NCBI RefSeq assembly: GCF_900177765.1
Contig: NZ_FXWI01000001.1
Coordinates: 990,314 to 1,054,313, forward strand
From: Agreia sp. VKM Ac-1783
GTDB taxonomy: Bacteria > Actinomycetota > Actinomycetes > Actinomycetales > Microbacteriaceae
DNA length: 64,000 nt
Direction: 5' to 3'
Under the pieces are notes generated by a model. It was not told the DNA's origin. It saw only the letters and a program-made list of their open reading frames with translations, and did not search any database. The translations under genes were made by a program, and so were the position numbers. Positions 61,826-64,000 of the stretch are shown one piece after another; within the stretch, counting starts at the first letter, position 1, and each line of letters begins with the position of its first letter.

Positions 61826-62448
61826 GCCCTTCCTTCAGGTGACTCATCCGTCGAGTCGAGTCGAGACAGCAGCCGGCCGAGGGGTGCATGTGCTTCGAGG
61901 TCGATTTTGACCTGTGCCACCGACATCCGATCACTCACCGCTTGGGGCGTGATTCCCAAGTGTCCGGCGGCCTCGCGTTGCGTGCGTCCTTGTGCCAGGA
62001 GATCGTAGACCTGCCAGCCCTGCTTCGTTCGGCGTTCGCGTACCGAGAGCAGCAGCAGCATCAGGGCCTCGAGATCAGCCGCGTCGGCGGTGTTCGACGG
62101 ACCTTCCGATCGACAAGCAAATCGATGGGGGGACTTCTTGGCTGATTCGACGGCGGCTCGTGCGGCGATGAAGGCAGGGCCCCGAGCCTCGCGGGTGGTC
62201 CTTCCCAGGGGCTGTTCGACGCTGCCCACTCCGAGGCCCACGCTCCAGCTTCCGGTGCGTGTGAGGTCGAGGACGATACCGATCGCCGTGTCGGCGTCGA
62301 TGATGAGAGCCTGTATCTCATCGCCGGCATTCCTGTCGACGGGAAGCGCGAGTCCCTCCCCGAATGTCTCCTCGAGCCGGGCAGTCGTCTGCGACACCAG
62401 GTCGGCCGAGTTCCGACTGTCGACCTGGTCTGCGGTGATGACGATCAT
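61822..62448 (-). CDS. SatD-like protein with C-terminal helix-turn-helix
   Basis: A 208-residue protein. Residues about 1-130 match the SatD family: VITADQVDSRNSADL, then AGDEIQALIIDADTAI (the SatD GDE-Q motif), SWSVGLGVGSVEQPLGRTTREARGPAFIAARAAVESA (the GxGxG and GPAxxxAR motifs). Residues about 140-185 form a helix-turn-helix: RTKQGWQVYDLLAQGRTQREAAGHLGITPQAVSDRM. SatD itself was named from an acid-tolerance operon of Streptococcus mutans; its biochemical role is not settled. The start is ATG at 62448 with GGAAGG 5 nt upstream. Three repeated palindromic boxes cover its promoter, so self-regulation is likely. Confidence 0.85.
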   Translation of the reverse strand: MIVITADQVDSRNSADLVSQTTARLEETFGEGLALPVDRNAGDEIQALIIDADTAIGIVLDLTRTGSWSVGLGVGSVEQPLGRTTREARGPAFIAARAAVESAKKSPHRFACRSEGPSNTADAADLEALMLLLLSVRERRTKQGWQVYDLLAQGRTQREAAGHLGITPQAVSDRMSVAQVKIDLEAHAPLGRLLSRLDSTDESPEGRA

Positions 62449-62461
62449 GGTGCCCTTCCGG

Positions 62462-62479
62462 TCAAGTCCTCAGCCTTGA
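62462..62479. promoter_or_regulatory. Palindromic box 1 of the SatD-like gene promoter
   Basis: TCAAGTCCTCAGCCTTGA; arms TCAAG/CTTGA perfect, spacing 8. It lies between the predicted transcription start and the ribosome-binding site. Confidence 0.75.
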
Positions 62480-62490
62480 TACGTGCTAGA

Positions 62491-62508
62491 TCAAGCCTAC
62501 TGACCTGA
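62491..62508. promoter_or_regulatory. Palindromic box 2 of the SatD-like gene promoter
   Basis: TCAAGCCTACTGACCTGA; one mismatch in the right arm. It covers the predicted minus-strand -10 TAGGCT. Centre is exactly 29 bp from box 1. Confidence 0.65.
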
Positions 62509-62523
62509 TCGCCTGGTAATCAA
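62494..62523 (-). promoter_or_regulatory. Predicted promoter of the SatD-like operon
   Basis: Minus strand: -35 TTGATT (62523-62518), 18-bp spacer, -10 TAGGCT (62499-62494). Boxes 2 and 3 overlap the two hexamers. Confidence 0.6.
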
Positions 62524-62537
62524 GACCTCCGCCTTGT
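62520..62537. promoter_or_regulatory. Palindromic box 3 of the SatD-like gene promoter
   Basis: TCAAGACCTCCGCCTTGT; one mismatch at the last base. It covers the predicted minus-strand -35. Centre is exactly 29 bp from box 2 and about 50 bp before the tyrS start. Confidence 0.7.
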
Positions 62538-62566
62538 TTGTTGGAATCGGCCTACGCCTCCGCTGA

Positions 62567-62572
62567 TACTGT
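62567..62572 (+). promoter_or_regulatory. Leaderless-type -10 hexamer of tyrS
   Basis: TACTGT, then GGATCAG (7 nt) and the GTG at 62580. Confidence 0.55.
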
Positions 62573-62579
62573 GGATCAG

Positions 62580-63887
62580 GTGTCGACCAACCCGAATGAC
62601 GTTCTCTCGAGCCAGCACAACGATTCCTCTTTCGACGATGTCTGGGACGAGATCGAGTGGCGTGGCCTCGTCCATGTATCCACTGATCGCGACGCTCTGA
62701 AGAAGATCCTCGCCGGTCCGCCGATCACCTACTACTGCGGGTTCGATCCGACCGCTCCGAGTCTGCACTTGGGAAATCTGGTGCAGATCCTCCTTCTGCG
62801 TCGACTGCAGCTCGCAGGTCACCGACCCCTCGGCCTCGTCGGAGGATCGACCGGCCTCATCGGGGATCCCCGGCCGACGGCCGAGCGTACTCTCAACACC
62901 AAGGACACGGTCGCCGAATGGGTCGACTACCTGCGGGGCCAGATCGAGAAGTTCCTCAGCTTCGAAGGCGACAACGCGGCCCGCATGGTCAACAATCTCG
63001 ACTGGACGCAGCCCCTCTCCGCTATCGACTTCCTCCGCGATGTGGGAAAGTACTACCGAGTCGGCACCATGCTCAAGAAAGACGCCGTGAGTGCTCGACT
63101 CAACTCCGACGCGGGAATCAGCTACACGGAATTCAGTTACCAGATTCTGCAGGGCATGGATTTCCTGGAGCTGTACCGGAATTTCGACTGTGTCCTCCAG
63201 ACCGGCGGAAGCGACCAGTGGGGCAACCTCACGAGCGGCACTGACCTGATCCACCGTGCGGCCCAGGGCAGTGCGCATGCCATCGGCACTCCGCTGATCA
63301 CCAATTCCGACGGCACCAAGTTCGGCAAGAGCGAGGGCAATGCCGTCTGGCTCGATCCCGCGCTCACAAGCCCCTACGCCTTCTACCAGTTCTGGCTCAA
63401 CACACTGGATGCCGACGTCATCGCGCGGCTCAAGATCTTCACTTTCCTTCCCCGCGTCGAGATCGAGCGACTCGCTGCGCTCGTCGACGCGGAGCCGTTC
63501 CGCCGTGAAGCGCAGAAGGTGCTCGCGTACGAGGTGACCTCCCTCGTGCATGGAGTCGACGCGACCGAATCGGCGATAGCTGCGGCCCAAGCCCTGTTCG
63601 GTCAGGGAGATCTGGCTGATCTCGATGACGCCACGCTCATCTCGGCGCTCCGCGAGCTGCCGAACACAACGTGCGGACCCGATGCCTTGATTACGCAACT
63701 CCTCGTCGACACCGGACTCACGAAGAGTGCCAGTGAGGCACGGCGGGCGATCGCCCAGGGTGGCGTCTATGTCAACAACACGGTGGTCGCTGACGAATCG
63801 GGCACCATCGACAAATCGGTTTTGCCCGCGGGAGTCGCCGTCCTCCGACGAGGCAAAAAGACTCTCGCCGGAGTCTTCGTCGAGTGA
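62580..63887 (+). CDS. tyrS: Tyrosyl-tRNA synthetase
   Basis: Class Ic synthetase. The protein has 435 residues from the GTG at 62580, chosen because TACTGT lies 7 nt upstream; a longer frame from 62538 would include promoter and box 3. The HIGH-type motif is PTAPSLHLGNLVQILLLRRL; TGGSDQWGNLTSGTDL is typical; the KMSKS-type loop is KFGKSEGNAVW. The C-terminal S4 domain is SASEARRAIAQGGVYVNNTVVADESGTIDKS. argH-glycosylase-tyrS is a known actinobacterial order, often followed by the rRNA operon. Confidence 0.97.
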   Translation: MSTNPNDVLSSQHNDSSFDDVWDEIEWRGLVHVSTDRDALKKILAGPPITYYCGFDPTAPSLHLGNLVQILLLRRLQLAGHRPLGLVGGSTGLIGDPRPTAERTLNTKDTVAEWVDYLRGQIEKFLSFEGDNAARMVNNLDWTQPLSAIDFLRDVGKYYRVGTMLKKDAVSARLNSDAGISYTEFSYQILQGMDFLELYRNFDCVLQTGGSDQWGNLTSGTDLIHRAAQGSAHAIGTPLITNSDGTKFGKSEGNAVWLDPALTSPYAFYQFWLNTLDADVIARLKIFTFLPRVEIERLAALVDAEPFRREAQKVLAYEVTSLVHGVDATESAIAAAQALFGQGDLADLDDATLISALRELPNTTCGPDALITQLLVDTGLTKSASEARRAIAQGGVYVNNTVVADESGTIDKSVLPAGVAVLRRGKKTLAGVFVE

Positions 63888-63890
63888 AAT

Positions 63891-63906
63891 CCGCGGGATT
63901 CCGCGG
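63891..63906 (+). terminator. Short palindrome after tyrS
   Basis: CCGCGG, GATT loop, CCGCGG, 4 nt after the tyrS stop; no T-tract. The last 94 nt of the window hold only this and a TTGTCA (63968-63973) possible -35 of the next transcription unit. Confidence 0.4.
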
Positions 63907-64000
63907 CGACACGCCCGGGCTGCACGCCGGTTTTGACGGTCGCAGAATCTGCCCGTAATGTTTTCTCTTGTCACCCCACAGGTTCGGAAAGCCGAAGAGC

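Noticed and set aside
62462..62537. HspR HAIR elements
   Set aside because: HAIR is CTTGAGT-N7-ACTCAAG; here the half-sites are in the opposite order and the spacing is 8.
62520..63974. 484-codon minus-strand frame across tyrS
   Set aside because: Antisense shadow of TyrRS, composition not protein-like.

Overview
The window is a GC-rich chromosomal core segment of an actinobacterium, most probably of the family Microbacteriaceae (order Micrococcales). The evidence is the gene content (DUF3046 beside recA/recX, a ClgR-type regulator, DUF1990, DUF4870, DUF1844, hrcA with a CIRCE element, a GluABCD-type transporter), many GTG starts, and at least 15 genes with a TANNNT -10 hexamer 6-8 nt before the start codon, the layout of leaderless actinobacterial promoters. 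I name no species. I saw no tRNA or rRNA gene, CRISPR array, prophage or insertion sequence.

Layout. 1-6.9 kb: 3' part of leuS, comEA-comEC (DNA uptake), holA, and a strong terminator shared with rpsT. 7.4-14.9 kb: an aminotransferase-GNAT fusion, an NAD-dependent epimerase-like gene, lepA, a DUF1990 gene, hemW and two tandem DUF4870 membrane genes. 15.0-22.2 kb: CIRCE-hrcA-dnaJ-rsmE, then HIT-phoH-ybeY-CNNM-era joined by ATGA/GTGA overlaps. 22.2-29.6 kb: dapA, rnj, a convergent small membrane gene, ftsK, pgsA and a CinA-type amidase. 29.8-39.5 kb: clgR, DUF3046, recA-recX, miaB-miaA-dapF, a class I methyltransferase, hflX, and lexA divergent from a small secreted or anchored LysM gene. 39.6-43.9 kb: hisC-hisB-hisH-hisA, an SseB-like gene and DUF1844. 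44.0-46.4 kb: a long leader, infC (ATC start), rpmI, rplT and a SpoU-type rRNA methyltransferase. 46.5-49.9 kb: a glutamate-type ABC transporter. 49.9-60.3 kb: pheS-pheT, then argC-J-B-D-F-H. 60.3-64.0 kb: a tiny membrane peptide, a 3-methyladenine glycosylase, a SatD-like/membrane-protein pair on the minus strand, and tyrS.

The genes serve translation (leuS, pheST, tyrS, infC, L35, L20, S20, lepA, era, ybeY, RNA modification), protein and RNA quality control (hrcA/dnaJ, rnj, phoH, clgR), DNA repair and the SOS response (recA, recX, lexA, glycosylase), division (ftsK, LysM) and synthesis of Lys/DAP, His and Arg.

Most of the window is ordinary conserved chromosome. The best candidates for under-described biology are: (1) the SatD-like gene fused to a helix-turn-helix, its membrane partner, and three palindromic boxes at an exact 29-bp period over its promoter; (2) the lexA-divergent LysM gene, with a near-consensus promoter, a LexA-like box and a 16-bp leader hairpin, probably the local SOS division inhibitor; and (3) terminator-like hairpins placed inside or against coding sequence (start of the SpoU gene, tail of the gene facing rnj, between the DUF4870 genes).
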